DNA of 62,056 nt from an uncultured Pseudomonas sp. GTDB lineage: Bacteria; Pseudomonadota; Gammaproteobacteria; Pseudomonadales; Pseudomonadaceae. The notes under the pieces were generated by a model that worked only from the letters and a program-made list of their open reading frames with translations, was not told where the DNA came from and made no database searches. This document shows positions 44,493 through 54,112 of this stretch, piece after piece. Numbering within the stretch: position 1 is the stretch's first letter; every line of letters starts with the position of its first letter. Where the stretch lies: the NCBI RefSeq assembly GCF_913777995.1, contig NZ_CAJYVE010000045.1:1-62056 (forward strand). Reading direction: 5' to 3'. Made by a program: the position numbers and the translations under genes.

Positions 44493-45401
44493 ATGCAAGA
44501 GCTGTTGAACGAAATCCTGGATGAGGTGCGGCCGCTGATCGGCCAGGGCAAGGTCGCCAATTACATTCCGGCGTTGGAGCTGGTGCGCCCGGATCAACTG
44601 GGTATTGCCGTGTACAGCAACAGTGGCGAGGTGCATCAGGCGGGCGACGCGCTGACGCCGTTCTCGATCCAGAGCATTTCCAAAGTGTTCAGCCTGGTGC
44701 AGGCCATCGGGCATTCCGGCGAGTCGATCTGGGAGCGCGTCGGCTACGAGCCGTCCGGGCAGCCGTTCAACTCGCTGGTGCAGCTGGAGTTCGAGCGCGG
44801 CAAGCCGCGCAACCCCTTCATCAATGCCGGGGCGCTGGTGATCTGCGACATCAACCAGGGGCGCTTCGCCGCGCCGGCGCTGTCGATGCGCGACTTCGTG
44901 CGGCGCCTGTGCGGCAATCGCACCATCATTTCCGATGCCAAGGTCGCCGAGTCCGAATACCAGCATCGCTCACGCAATGCCGCGGCGGCTTGGCTGATGA
45001 AGTCCTTCGGCAATTTCCATAACGATGTGGACGACGTACTGCGCAGCTACTTTCATCACTGTGCACTGAGCATGACCTGCGTCGACCTGGCCAAGGCCTT
45101 CGGCTTCCTGGCCAACGAAGGCTTCTGCGCCCACAGCGGCGAGCAGGTCCTCAGCCCGCGGCAGACCACCCAGCTCAACTCGATCATGGCCACCAGCGGG
45201 CTGTACGACGAAGCTGGCAACTTCGCCTATCGCGTTGGCCTGCCGGGCAAGAGCGGCGTCGGCGGCGGTATCATCGCCGTGGTGCCGGGGCGCTTCTCGG
45301 TGTGTGTGTGGTCTCCGGAATTGAACGCTGCCGGCAATTCGCTGGTCGGTATGGCGGCGCTGGAACGGTTGAGCGCGCGTATCGACTGGTCGGTGTTCTG
45401 A
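44493..45401 (+). CDS. glsA: Glutaminase A
   Basis: A 302-residue serine-dependent beta-lactamase-fold glutaminase, hydrolysing glutamine to glutamate and ammonia. The catalytic Ser lies in [10 protein letters not shown], with Tyr/Lys partners downstream ([12 protein letters not shown]). The length equals the family norm when started at ATG 44493. It lies near the lipoprotein gene, but no functional link is apparent. Confidence 0.94.
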   Translation: MQELLNEILDEVRPLIGQGKVANYIPALELVRPDQLGIAVYSNSGEVHQAGDALTPFSIQSISKVFSLVQAIGHSGESIWERVGYEPSGQPFNSLVQLEFERGKPRNPFINAGALVICDINQGRFAAPALSMRDFVRRLCGNRTIISDAKVAESEYQHRSRNAAAAWLMKSFGNFHNDVDDVLRSYFHHCALSMTCVDLAKAFGFLANEGFCAHSGEQVLSPRQTTQLNSIMATSGLYDEAGNFAYRVGLPGKSGVGGGIIAVVPGRFSVCVWSPELNAAGNSLVGMAALERLSARIDWSVF

Positions 45402-45439
45402 CGGCCAGTCGATCCGCTTCACCAGCCAAGGAGCCTGAA

Positions 45440-46543
45440 GTGAGTCCGAGCCTGTTACCCAGTCTGCTGGCCGTCGCGGCCTTGTTGCTGGGCGGTTGCG
45501 CCAGCCGCCCTGGCGGGCCACCGCCTCTGAGTGCCGAGCAGGCCCGCGAGCGTATCGCGGCGCTGTTGCCGGCCAACGTCAAAGACCGTCAGGGCTGGGC
45601 GACGGATATTCAGGTGGCGTTGAGCGCCCAGGACATCGAGCCCAGCCCGCAGAACATCTGCTCCGTGCTGGCGGTCACCGAGCAGGAGTCGACTTTCCAG
45701 GCCGATCCGTCGGTGCCGGGTCTGGCACGCATCGCGCGCCAGGAAATCGACCGCCGTGCCGCACGCCTGCACCTGCCCAGCGCCCTGGTTGACGCGGCGC
45801 TGGGCCTGCGCTCGCCAGACGGCAAGACCTACGCGGCGCGCCTGGCCGCGGCGCGCACCGAAGGCCAGCTGAGCGCGATCTTCGATGACTTCATCGGCAT
45901 GGTGCCGCTGGGCCAGACCCTGTTCGGACGCTTCAATCCGGTACACACCGGCGGTCCCATGCAGGTCAGCATCGCCTTCGCCGAGCAGCACGCCGATGGC
46001 TATCCCTACGCGGTAGACGGCACTGTGCGCCGCGAAGTGTTCAGCCGCCGTGGTGGGGTGTATTTCGGCACCTTGCACCTGCTGGGTTACCCGGCCGATT
46101 ATCCCGAGCCGCTGTACCGCTTCGCCGACTTCAACGCCGGCTGGTACGCCAGCCGCAACGCGGCGTTCCAGAGCGTGCTCAGCCGCCTCACCGGTATCGA
46201 CCTGGCGCTGGACGGTGACCTGATCCTCCACGATTCGCTGGACCCCAGCGCCACCGAGCGCGCGGTACGCAGCCTCGGCCCGCGCCTGGGGCTGGGCAAT
46301 CCGGCGATCTACAAGCAGCTGAAGAGCAGCGTGGGGCCAGACTTCGAGGACACCCAGGTGTACCGGCGCGTGTTCGAAATGGCCGAGCAGACAGCCGGTA
46401 AACAGCTGCCGCGTGCCATACTGCCCGGCATCACGCTGCAAAGCCCGAAAATCACCCGTAACCTGACCACCGCCTGGTTCGCCCAGCGGGTCAACGAACG
46501 CTATCAGCGCTGCCTGCGGCGTAATCCGCAGGCGGCGCCATGA
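45440..46543 (+). CDS. DUF1615 lipoprotein
   Basis: A 367-residue protein of the DUF1615 family, function unknown. The N-terminus is a lipoprotein signal with lipobox LLGGCAS (Cys near residue 21). The GTG start at 45440 follows AAGGAG by 6-7 bases; upstream in-frame ATG codons lie inside glsA. The VTEQESTFQADP segment resembles the lysozyme-like fold's catalytic Glu region, so a peptidoglycan role is possible. Confidence 0.85.
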   Translation: MSPSLLPSLLAVAALLLGGCASRPGGPPPLSAEQARERIAALLPANVKDRQGWATDIQVALSAQDIEPSPQNICSVLAVTEQESTFQADPSVPGLARIARQEIDRRAARLHLPSALVDAALGLRSPDGKTYAARLAAARTEGQLSAIFDDFIGMVPLGQTLFGRFNPVHTGGPMQVSIAFAEQHADGYPYAVDGTVRREVFSRRGGVYFGTLHLLGYPADYPEPLYRFADFNAGWYASRNAAFQSVLSRLTGIDLALDGDLILHDSLDPSATERAVRSLGPRLGLGNPAIYKQLKSSVGPDFEDTQVYRRVFEMAEQTAGKQLPRAILPGITLQSPKITRNLTTAWFAQRVNERYQRCLRRNPQAAP

Positions 46544-46574
46544 GCCGTCATCATTCGAGAAAAGGGAGCCACCG

Positions 46575-47612
46575 ATGCAATATCGTCCACTCGGCAAGAC
46601 CGATCTCTCCGTCAGCGCCATCTGCCTGGGCACCATGACCTGGGGCGAGCAGAACACCCAGGAGCAGGCTTTCGAGCAGATCCGCCTGGCCAAGGATGCC
46701 TCGGTCAATTTCATCGACACCGCCGAGATGTACCCCGTGCCGCCGCGCGGCGAAACCTACACCCGCACCGAGAGCATCATTGGCGAGTACTTCAAGAAGT
46801 ACGGTGACCGCCAGGATTGGGTGCTGGCCAGCAAGGTGGCCGGGCCGGGACGTATGGAGCACATTCGTGACGGTAATCCGCGCCTGGACCGGCGCAACAT
46901 CACCGCGGCGCTGGAAGGCAGCCTCAAGCGCCTGAACACCGATTACCTGGACCTGTACCAACTGCACTGGCCAGACCGCAAGACCAACTTCTTCGGCGTG
47001 CTCGGCTACCAGCATGACGCCAGCGACGAGTTCGTCGCCATCGAGGAAACCCTGGCCGTGCTCGACGACCTGGTGAAGGAGGGCAAGATCCGCCATGTCG
47101 GCCTGTCCAACGAAACCCCGTGGGGCACCCAGCGCTTCCTGCACTTGGCCGAAACCCATGGCTGGCCGCGTGCGGTGTCGATCCAGAACCCCTACAACCT
47201 GCTCAACCGCAGCTTCGAGGTGGGCCTGGCGGAAATCGCCATCCGTGAACAGATCGGCCTGCTGGCCTATTCGCCCTTGGCGTTCGGCGTGCTGGCCGGC
47301 AAGTACCTCGACGGTGCCCGCCCGGCCGAGGCGCGCCTGACCCTGTTCGAGCGTTTCCAGCGCTACAACAACCCGCAGGCCGTACAGGCCACCGACGAGT
47401 ACGTGAAGCTGGCTCGCGAGCATGGCCTGGACCCGGCGCAGATGGCCCTGGCCTATGTCACCAGCCGGCCGTTCGTGACCAGCAACATCATCGGCGCGAC
47501 CAACCTGCAGCAGCTGGGCAGCAACCTGGCGAGCATCGACCTGCAATTGTCCGATGAGGTGATTGCTGGCATCGAAGCCATCCACACCCGCCAGCCCAAC
47601 CCGGCACCCTGA
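46575..47612 (+). CDS. tas: NADP(H)-dependent aldo-keto reductase Tas-like
   Basis: A 345-residue AKR-fold protein. The catalytic tetrad is recognisable: Asp/Tyr in FIDTAEMYP, Lys in VLASKVAG and His in LYQLHWPD. The insert between strands with YPVPPRGETYTRTE is characteristic of Tas. The physiological carbonyl substrate is unknown. Confidence 0.9.
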   Translation: MQYRPLGKTDLSVSAICLGTMTWGEQNTQEQAFEQIRLAKDASVNFIDTAEMYPVPPRGETYTRTESIIGEYFKKYGDRQDWVLASKVAGPGRMEHIRDGNPRLDRRNITAALEGSLKRLNTDYLDLYQLHWPDRKTNFFGVLGYQHDASDEFVAIEETLAVLDDLVKEGKIRHVGLSNETPWGTQRFLHLAETHGWPRAVSIQNPYNLLNRSFEVGLAEIAIREQIGLLAYSPLAFGVLAGKYLDGARPAEARLTLFERFQRYNNPQAVQATDEYVKLAREHGLDPAQMALAYVTSRPFVTSNIIGATNLQQLGSNLASIDLQLSDEVIAGIEAIHTRQPNPAP

Positions 47613-47684
47613 TCGGCAGCGGGTGTGCAGCGCGCAGGCTGCGGTCATAATGACCGCAACCTGCCCCCGCTGACCGGAGCCCCG

Positions 47685-49235
47685 ATGCCTCATCCGCTAC
47701 TGCGTTCGCTGCTGCCCCTGGTAGCCGACCTTTCCCGTGAACTGCCAGACCACGAGCGCTACCGCCGCCTGTTGCATTCCCTGCGCCAGTTGCTGCCCTG
47801 CGATGCGGTGGCCTTGCTCAAGCTCGAAGACGACGTGCTGGTGCCGCTGGCGGTGGAGGGGCTGAGTCCTGACACCCTAGGCCGGCGCTTTCGCGTGGTC
47901 GAGCACCCGCGCCTGGAAGCGCTGCTGGCCAGCGAGCAGCCGGTGCGCTTCGCTGCCGACTGCGAACTGCCGGACCCTTACGACGGTCTGCTCGACGGCC
48001 ATGGCCAGCTCGAAGTACACGACTGCCTGGGTTGCCGACTGAGCATCCAGGGCACGCCGTGGGGGCTGCTGACCCTGGACGCGCTGGACCCTGCCACGTT
48101 CGGCAGTGTCGACCTGGAAACCTTGCAGGCCTTCGCCAGCCTGGCGGCGGCCACGGTGATGGCCAGCGAGCGCATCACCCAGCTGGTGCGCGGCGTCGAA
48201 GAGCAGCGCCAACTGGTGGAGGTGTACAAGCGTGTGGCGGGTGGCCAGGTGCCCCGTGAGCTGATCGGTCAGAGCCCGGCGCACAAGCGCCTGGAGCAGG
48301 AGATCCAGCTGGTGGCCAGGAGCCCGTTGACGGTGCTGGTGACCGGCGAGACCGGGGTCGGCAAGGAGCTGGTCGCCGAGGCTATTCATCTGCATTCGGT
48401 GCGCGCGCACAAGCCGCTGATCAGCCTCAACTGTGCGGCGTTGCCGGAAACCCTGGTGGAAAGCGAGCTGTTCGGGCATGTGAAGGGCGCCTTCTCGGGC
48501 GCGCTGAACGGTCGCAGTGGCAAGTTCGAGCTGGCCGACGGCGGCACCTTGTTTCTCGATGAAGTGGGCGAGCTGCCCCTGCCGGTGCAGTCCAAGCTCT
48601 TGCGCGTGCTGCAGAGCGGCCAGTTGCAGCGCCTCGGCTCGGACCAGGAGCACCACGTCGATGTGCGGATCATCGCCGCCACCAATCGCGACCTGGCCGA
48701 GGAGGTGCGCCAGGGGCGTTTCCGCGCCGACCTCTACCATCGCCTGAGTGTCTACCCGTTGCGGGTGCCGCCGCTGCGCGAGCGCGGTCGCGACGTGCTG
48801 CTGCTGGCGGGCTATTTCCTCGAAGAGAATCGCGTGCGCATGGGGTTGCGCAGTTTGCGTTTGCACAAGGACGCGCAGAACCGCCTGCTGGCCTGGCGCT
48901 GGCCGGGCAATGTGCGCGAGCTGGAGCACCTGATCAGCCGCGCGGTGCTCAAGGCGCTCTCGGCACATGCCGAGCGCCCCAGGGTATTGACCATCGAAGC
49001 CGCCATGCTCGGCCTGGAAGGCGATGAACAGGCTGTCGACCTGGTGCAAGGGCAGGACGAGGTAGCGCTGCCAGAGCCGGGCGCAGGGCTGAAGGCTTCG
49101 CTGGACGCCTTCCAGCGACGCCTCATCGAGCAGGCGCTGCAACGCCACCACGGCAAGTGGGCCGAGGTGGCCCGCGAGCTGAGCGTGGATCGCGCCAACC
49201 TGAGCCGGCTGGCTCGGCGTCTGGGCATTCGCTAG
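47685..49235 (+). CDS. norR: NorR-like sigma-54 activator (nitric oxide responsive)
   Basis: A 516-residue bacterial enhancer-binding protein. The N-terminal GAF domain has the NorR iron-site context (LPDPYDGLLDGHGQLEVHDC and LTLDALDP), so it probably senses NO via non-heme iron. The AAA+ domain has Walker A GETGVGKE, a GAFSGA loop (Ser replaces the usual Thr of GAFTGA) and Walker B GGTLFLDE. A Fis-type HTH closes the protein (WAEVARELSVDRANLSRLARR). No hmp, norVW or norB is adjacent here. Confidence 0.88.
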   Translation: MPHPLLRSLLPLVADLSRELPDHERYRRLLHSLRQLLPCDAVALLKLEDDVLVPLAVEGLSPDTLGRRFRVVEHPRLEALLASEQPVRFAADCELPDPYDGLLDGHGQLEVHDCLGCRLSIQGTPWGLLTLDALDPATFGSVDLETLQAFASLAAATVMASERITQLVRGVEEQRQLVEVYKRVAGGQVPRELIGQSPAHKRLEQEIQLVARSPLTVLVTGETGVGKELVAEAIHLHSVRAHKPLISLNCAALPETLVESELFGHVKGAFSGALNGRSGKFELADGGTLFLDEVGELPLPVQSKLLRVLQSGQLQRLGSDQEHHVDVRIIAATNRDLAEEVRQGRFRADLYHRLSVYPLRVPPLRERGRDVLLLAGYFLEENRVRMGLRSLRLHKDAQNRLLAWRWPGNVRELEHLISRAVLKALSAHAERPRVLTIEAAMLGLEGDEQAVDLVQGQDEVALPEPGAGLKASLDAFQRRLIEQALQRHHGKWAEVARELSVDRANLSRLARRLGIR

Positions 49236-49517
49236 GCGAAACGTGCCTTCGGACGCCGACTGCTCTTGCGAAACCTGAGCCCCGACCGGGCTGCAAGCGG
49301 CCATGCAGACAGCTCGCTGATCGACAGCCTGGAAAAAAATGGAATCTTTCGCGGAGCTTGCAGGTCCCTTACTTCGCAGTGTCCTGTCACGCAACCAAGG
49401 ACTGTATCGATAGACAAACGTTGCGGGTTCACGTCGGGGGCGACGTGGACTGCTGTCGATCAGACCTGCCAATGGGAGGGCGTGACCAGGCACAGGATCA
49501 TCAAGATAAGGGAGGCA

Positions 49518-49751
49518 ATGCCATTAATGGCCCAGGAAAAACACTACCGGATCGACTACTTGTTGAACGGCGCTTTCAAGAGTTTCTACATCCGAGCCAA
49601 GCACATGGACAACGCCGAAGCCTGGCACCACGCAAGCGTGGACGCCGGCCTGGCGCGAATTCCAAAATACCGCCTGGAGCGAGTGCCGCGCGTCTCCAAG
49701 CCTTACGCTGAACACTTCGGTATCACCAATGTGGAGTGGAGCCAGGCGTAA
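49518..49751 (+). CDS. Small DUF6555-like protein
   Basis: A 77-residue basic protein (KHYRIDYLLNGAFKSFYIRA, IPKYRLERVPRV). I associate it with a Pseudomonas-restricted small family of unknown function (DUF6555-like), by pattern only. ATG 49518 has AAGGGAGG immediately upstream; ATG 49527 is a second choice. The 282 bases before it contain short open frames but nothing recognised. Confidence 0.65.
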   Translation: MPLMAQEKHYRIDYLLNGAFKSFYIRAKHMDNAEAWHHASVDAGLARIPKYRLERVPRVSKPYAEHFGITNVEWSQA

Positions 49752-49766
49752 GTTGTCATCCGTCGG

Positions 49767-50261
49767 TCAGTCACCGTCGTAGGGAAACTCCTGGAGGGCA
49801 TCGAGCAGGGGACGGTCACCCGGTCCCTGCAGGTTGTCCAGGACCCAGCACTGGCTGGCGGGGCTTTTCACCAGCAGCAGGCGGGTAGTCTGTTCGACCC
49901 CCTGCTGCGCAGGCGCATTCTTGTAGCCGAGCAGGTAGCTCATCTCTACCACAGCCTGACCATCGGCATTGGACACCTGTTTCCAGGTCACCGGCTGTTG
50001 CACTTCGCCGTCCTGGGCATCGGTCCAGGGATCAGCCGAGATGGCGCACAGATCCCCGTTGGCCTGGCAGGCCCAATCCTTCTTCAACCAGTCCAGCAGA
50101 TTGGCCGACAGGTACTGCGGCCCGCCCTTGCCCTTGACGTAGAAGTCGGCGTGCTGGGTGAAAATCCAGCGTGCGGTGTCGGCAGGTGTGTTCGCCGGGC
50201 AGGCGGCCAGCGCCGGTGCGGAGAGGCTGAAGGCGGCAGCGAATGCGAGGGCTTTGTACAT
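49767..50261 (-). CDS. Secreted hypothetical protein (DUF3828-like)
   Basis: A 164-residue protein with a clear Sec signal (about 1-19, SAPALAA). The mature part has four cysteines and a WIFTQHADFYVKGKGGPQYL segment reminiscent of DUF3828. Function unknown. ATG 50261 gives the best signal peptide; longer frames lack one. It is convergent with the small gene at 49518 (15 bases between stops). Confidence 0.75.
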   Translation of the reverse strand: MYKALAFAAAFSLSAPALAACPANTPADTARWIFTQHADFYVKGKGGPQYLSANLLDWLKKDWACQANGDLCAISADPWTDAQDGEVQQPVTWKQVSNADGQAVVEMSYLLGYKNAPAQQGVEQTTRLLLVKSPASQCWVLDNLQGPGDRPLLDALQEFPYDGD

Positions 50262-50452
50262 GGAGTGGACTCGGTAAGAGGACAACGATGGCGGCATGCC
50301 GCCCATAACTGGCATTTGTAGAGCTAAACGATAAAAAAGCAAGAGGCGAGCAGGGCGGGCGTCCCCGCGCTGCAGGGTAATTTCCTTCAATACCCCCGCG
50401 CGGCCGCTCGCTACCTTGCCAGGGTCGTTTTCGATTCTGGTGAGGCAGACAG

Positions 50453-51040
50453 ATGAGTGTATTGATTTCCATGGCCACCTTTGCGCTGGCGTCGTCCATT
50501 ACCCCCGGCCCGGTGAACATCGTGGCGCTCAGCGCGGGGTTGCGTTTCGGCTTCGGCGCCAGCATGCGCCATGTGCTGGGTGCCACCTTGGGCTTCACGC
50601 TGCTGCTGGTGCTGATCGGCTTCGGCCTGCACGAGACCTTGCAGCAATGGCCGTTCCTGACGCGTGGCATCCAATGGGCCGGTGTGGCCTTTTTGCTGTA
50701 CATGGCCTGTAAACTGGCCACCGACGACGGCCGCTTGAGCGTCGAGCACGCCAGGGCTCGGCCGACGATGCTGACCGGGGCCATCATGCAATGGCTCAAC
50801 CCCAAGGCCTGGCTGGCCTGTATCGCCGGTATGGGGGCCTTCGTCGGCGACGGGCAAGCCGTGCTGATCTGGCAGTTTGCCGGGCTGTATCTGGTGATCT
50901 GCTACCTGTCGCTGGGCTGCTGGGCCTATGCGGGCGCCAGGTTGAGCCGTTACCTGGACCGCCCGGCGCGGATTCGCGGCTTCAACCGCTGCATGGCTGC
51001 ATCGTTGCTGGGCTGTGCGGGTTATCTGCTGTTGCCTTGA
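50453..51040 (+). CDS. LysE/RhtB family amino acid exporter
   Basis: A 195-residue membrane protein with about six helices. The LysE signature ASSITPGPVNIVALSAGLRFG near residue 13 includes the TPGP motif. Such exporters remove excess amino acids. The AraC regulator is convergent and may control it. Confidence 0.9.
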   Translation: MSVLISMATFALASSITPGPVNIVALSAGLRFGFGASMRHVLGATLGFTLLLVLIGFGLHETLQQWPFLTRGIQWAGVAFLLYMACKLATDDGRLSVEHARARPTMLTGAIMQWLNPKAWLACIAGMGAFVGDGQAVLIWQFAGLYLVICYLSLGCWAYAGARLSRYLDRPARIRGFNRCMAASLLGCAGYLLLP

Positions 51041-51047
51041 CGACCCG

Positions 51048-51872
51048 TTACAGGCGGTATTGCCCGGGCGTCGCGGCCAGGTGTTTCTTGAACTCGCGCT
51101 GCAGGTGCGCCTGGTCGGCAAAGCCGGTGTCGCAGGCCACGTCGGCGATCAGCTGGCCGTCGCGCAGCTGGCGTTGAGCCTGCTGGATACGCCGGTTGAG
51201 CAGGTAGGCGTGGGGCGTCATGTGGTAGCGCTGCTCGAAGGCGCGGATCAGGTAGGAGGGCGACAGGCTCGCCGCCTGGCAGATGTCCTGCAGACGCAGG
51301 GGCTGGCGGAAGTGCGCATCGATGTACTCGGCGGCCCGTTCGATGCGCGGCGCGGGTTTGTCGGTAGCCGGTCGAATGCCACCCAGCTGGCGGTACATGA
51401 GGTCGAAGAACTCTACAGCGGCACACTGCTTGTGCAGGATCGCCACCTGGCTGTCTACCAGCGTGTCGTACAGGGCCAGCAGTGCGCTGAACAACACCGG
51501 ATCCTGACTGTGCGAGGGCGCCAGTGGCTGGAAGGCCGTGCCTTCGCCATCGGGCTGGATGTCGGCCAGCCATTGCGGGTCGACGTAGAGCATGATGTAG
51601 GACCAGGGCTGGTCGTCGATGGGATTGCAGGCGTGGACCTGGCCGGGGTTCATCAGTACCACAGTGCCGGCCTGAATGCGCGTGGTGGTTTTTTCCAGAC
51701 GGTAGAGATTGCAGCCTGAGGTGATCGCGCCGATCGAGAAGATCCGGTGCGAATGCGGTGCATAGCAGACCTGGCGGCCATCGCCGACCGAGCGGGCTTC
51801 GATGAATGGCAGCTCGGCGTCGCGCCAGAAGTAGGGCTTGTGCGCTGCGAGGTGAGCGGTCGCGCTGGACAT
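51048..51872 (-). CDS. AraC-family transcriptional regulator
   Basis: A 274-residue regulator. The N-terminal cupin-like AraC_binding domain (about 20-165: HSHRIFSIGAITSG, GTVVLMNPGQVHACNP) is followed by the double HTH (about 175-274, IERAAEYIDAHFRQPLRLQD and IADVACDTGFADQAHLQREF). It overlaps in layout with LysE-family genes in many Pseudomonas, so control of the exporter at 50453 is likely. Confidence 0.9.
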   Translation of the reverse strand: MSSATAHLAAHKPYFWRDAELPFIEARSVGDGRQVCYAPHSHRIFSIGAITSGCNLYRLEKTTTRIQAGTVVLMNPGQVHACNPIDDQPWSYIMLYVDPQWLADIQPDGEGTAFQPLAPSHSQDPVLFSALLALYDTLVDSQVAILHKQCAAVEFFDLMYRQLGGIRPATDKPAPRIERAAEYIDAHFRQPLRLQDICQAASLSPSYLIRAFEQRYHMTPHAYLLNRRIQQAQRQLRDGQLIADVACDTGFADQAHLQREFKKHLAATPGQYRL

Positions 51873-52026
51873 GCAGGCCTCCTGGGTTGACGGAACCCGC
51901 AGGGTAGCCCGATTGGCCCATGCAGGTCACGCGGGTTGACACGCCGGGCGAACTTGCCGGACTTTTAACGGCCTCAATAGCATCTCGGTTGCCATCGGGG
52001 CGACCGCCGAGCCCATGGAGCTTGTT

Positions 52027-52704
52027 ATGAAAGTACTGATGGTCCTGACCTCCCACGACCAGCTGGGCGACACCGGCCACAAGACCGGCTTCTGGCTGGA
52101 AGAGTTCGCTGCGCCGTATTACGTGTTCAAGGACGCGGGGGCCGAGGTGGTGTTGGCGTCACCGGCCGGCGGCCAGCCGCCGCTGGACCCCAAGAGCGAC
52201 CAGCCCGAGTTCCAGACCGAGCTGACCCACCGCTTCAAGGCCGACCCGGCCGCGCAGCAGGCCCTGGCCAGCACGCTGCGCCTGGATGCGGTGAAGGCGG
52301 ACGACTATGACACGGTGTTCTACCCCGGTGGCCACGGCCCGTTGTGGGACCTCGCCGAGTCGCCGGTGTCCATTGCGCTGATCGAGGCCTTCGACCGTTC
52401 CAGCAAGCCGATTGGCTTCGTCTGCCATGCGCCGGGCGTGCTGCGCCATGTCAAGAACGCCGATGGCCAGCCACTGGTCAAGGGGCGCCGGGTGACCGGC
52501 TTCAGCAATGCTGAAGAGGCCGATGTGCAGCTCACCGAGGTCGTACCGTTCCTGCTGGAGGACGAGTTCCAGCGTCAGGGCGCGCAGTACCAGAAAGGCC
52601 CGAACTGGGCATCCTACGTGGTCGAGGACGGGCGCCTGATCACGGGCCAGAACCCGGCCAGCTCCGAGGCAGCGGCCAAGGCGCTGCTCAATCGCTTGCG
52701 CTGA
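52027..52704 (+). CDS. Type 1 glutamine amidotransferase-like protein (DJ-1/PfpI superfamily)
   Basis: A 225-residue class I amidotransferase-fold protein, close to the Hsp31/YhbO-like group. The nucleophile elbow Cys is in GFVCHAPG (near residue 129) and an acidic residue lies in FYPGGHGPLWDL. Such proteins act as deglycases, chaperones or glyoxalase III. ATG 52027 follows GGAG by 6 bases; ATG 52015 is in frame but has no site. Confidence 0.88.
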   Translation: MKVLMVLTSHDQLGDTGHKTGFWLEEFAAPYYVFKDAGAEVVLASPAGGQPPLDPKSDQPEFQTELTHRFKADPAAQQALASTLRLDAVKADDYDTVFYPGGHGPLWDLAESPVSIALIEAFDRSSKPIGFVCHAPGVLRHVKNADGQPLVKGRRVTGFSNAEEADVQLTEVVPFLLEDEFQRQGAQYQKGPNWASYVVEDGRLITGQNPASSEAAAKALLNRLR

Positions 52705-52716
52705 TTGCGCAGAAAT

Positions 52717-52750
52717 GACAAGGGCGTGCCAGGCACGCCCTTGTTTTTTG
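52717..52750 (+). terminator. Rho-independent terminator
   Basis: ACAAGGGCGTGCC and GGCACGCCCTTGT form a 13-pair stem with a one-base centre. TTTTT follows on plus, 14 bases after the PfpI-like stop. Confidence 0.92.
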
Positions 52751-52758
52751 CAGCCGTT

Positions 52759-53061
52759 TCACTTCTTGACCGGCACGATCTCCATGATCCGGTTGTTGGT
52801 GATCTGTACCCGTACGTACTTGTCTTTGACCTGCACCCACTGGCTTTCTTTCTCGGGCTCTGGCAATCCCTTGGCCTTCCAGTCGATGGCAGCGCTTTCA
52901 CGATCCGAGTCCGCTGGCGCTTTTTCACCCACTTTCAGTTCCGAGGGATGGAGCGCGCCACCCTTGGGTTCGGCTTCGGTCTGCTGGGCGGCGACGGCCA
53001 GTCGGGTGCCGCACAGGGCACCGGCCAGGGTCAGGGCGGCGATCAGTGGAATGCTTTTCAT
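52759..53061 (-). CDS. RcnB-like small periplasmic protein
   Basis: A 100-residue protein with a signal peptide (about 1-24, AVAA end). The mature part ends in a KDKYVRVQITNNRIMEIVPV strand pattern like RcnB-type proteins. In E. coli RcnB is linked to nickel/cobalt homeostasis. The metal role here is uncertain. Confidence 0.7.
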   Translation of the reverse strand: MKSIPLIAALTLAGALCGTRLAVAAQQTEAEPKGGALHPSELKVGEKAPADSDRESAAIDWKAKGLPEPEKESQWVQVKDKYVRVQITNNRIMEIVPVKK

Positions 53062-53170
53062 GCTGTGTCCCTCTTCAGTCTGCAAAATGGCGGCTGTATG
53101 CCATGCCTACAGAGTGGGACCCGCGACAACTCAAATCATTCATCTCGATTCACTGCCTTGCCGATTTGGC

Positions 53171-54028
53171 TCAGCCTTGCAGCGCGCTGGCCAGGGTCTG
53201 CTGCCAAGGCGTGGTGGGACGGCCGATCAGCCGGCTCAAGGCCCGGCTGTCATCGAACAGCCCGCCTTGCGCGGCACCGACGTCGGAGTCGGCCAGCAGC
53301 TCGGCGTAAATGGCCGGCAGCCCGGCCTTGAGCAGTGCGGCCTGATAGTCGGCCTGGGGCAGGTCGACATAAGGCAGTGGCTGGCCGGTCAGGCGTGCGG
53401 CCTCGGCGGCGAACTCGGCCAGGGTGTAGCTCGTGTCGCCACCCAGCTCGATGTGCTCGCCAATGGGGGGCTGGGCGGTCAGCAGCACAGCTGCCGCAGC
53501 GGCAGCGTAGTCGGCTCGGCTTGCGGAGCTGATGCGCCCCTCGCCGGCAGCGCCGTAGAGACTGCCCAGTTGCAAGGCCGTGGGGATACCGGCGGCATAG
53601 TTCTCGGTATACCAGCCATTGCGCAGCACCACGAACGGCACGCCACTGGCCTGCAGGTAGCGCTCGGTGCCAGCGTGCTCTTCGCCCAGTGCCAATGGTG
53701 AACGGTCGGCATGCAACAGGCTGGTGTAGACCAGCAGCGCGGTACCGGCGCGTTGTGCGGCATCGATCACCGCCTGGTGCTGGGGCAGGCGCTGGCCGAC
53801 TTCGCTGGACGATACCAGCAGGACTTTCTCGGCACCCTGCAGGGCGCTGTCCAGCGTGGCGGGCTGGTTGTAGTCGGCCTGGCGCACCTGCACGCCGAGC
53901 GCCTTGAGGTCGGCCGCCTTGTCCGGGCTGCGTACGGCGGCGACGATCTGCTGCGCGGGGAGCTTTTCCAGCAACTGTTCGATGACCAGGCGGCCCAGCT
54001 GGCCGGTGGCTCCGGTAACGACGATCAT
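53171..54028 (-). CDS. qorB: NmrA-like NAD(P)H:quinone oxidoreductase
   Basis: A 285-residue atypical SDR. The nucleotide-binding motif GATGQLG starts at residue 6. The sequence runs to a GGDTSYTLAEFAAEAARLTG segment characteristic of QOR2/YtfG-type proteins. It reduces quinones with NADPH in relatives. It is divergent from the HxlR regulator and presumably its target. Confidence 0.88.
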   Translation of the reverse strand: MIVVTGATGQLGRLVIEQLLEKLPAQQIVAAVRSPDKAADLKALGVQVRQADYNQPATLDSALQGAEKVLLVSSSEVGQRLPQHQAVIDAAQRAGTALLVYTSLLHADRSPLALGEEHAGTERYLQASGVPFVVLRNGWYTENYAAGIPTALQLGSLYGAAGEGRISSASRADYAAAAAAVLLTAQPPIGEHIELGGDTSYTLAEFAAEAARLTGQPLPYVDLPQADYQAALLKAGLPAIYAELLADSDVGAAQGGLFDDSRALSRLIGRPTTPWQQTLASALQG

Positions 54029-54075
54029 GGTGAATCCTCTGCTTCTGTGGGGATGTGCGCAGACTAATTCGTGTG

Positions 54076-54108
54076 CTAACTTTTAGTAAGTACGTACAAA
54101 AAGGTTAG
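54076..54108. promoter_or_regulatory. Divergent operator for the HxlR regulator
   Basis: CTAAC-TTTT...AAAA-GGTTAG arms flank AGTAAGTACGTACAA in the 84-base gap between qorB and hxlR. GTACGTAC resembles HxlR-family TAC/GTA half-sites. Confidence 0.5.
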
Positions 54109-54112
54109 TGCC

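Noticed and set aside
50372-50388. CTGCAGGGTAATTTCCT before the LysE gene as another copy of the methylamine operator
   Set aside because: Only the right half matches and the gene is unrelated; likely chance.
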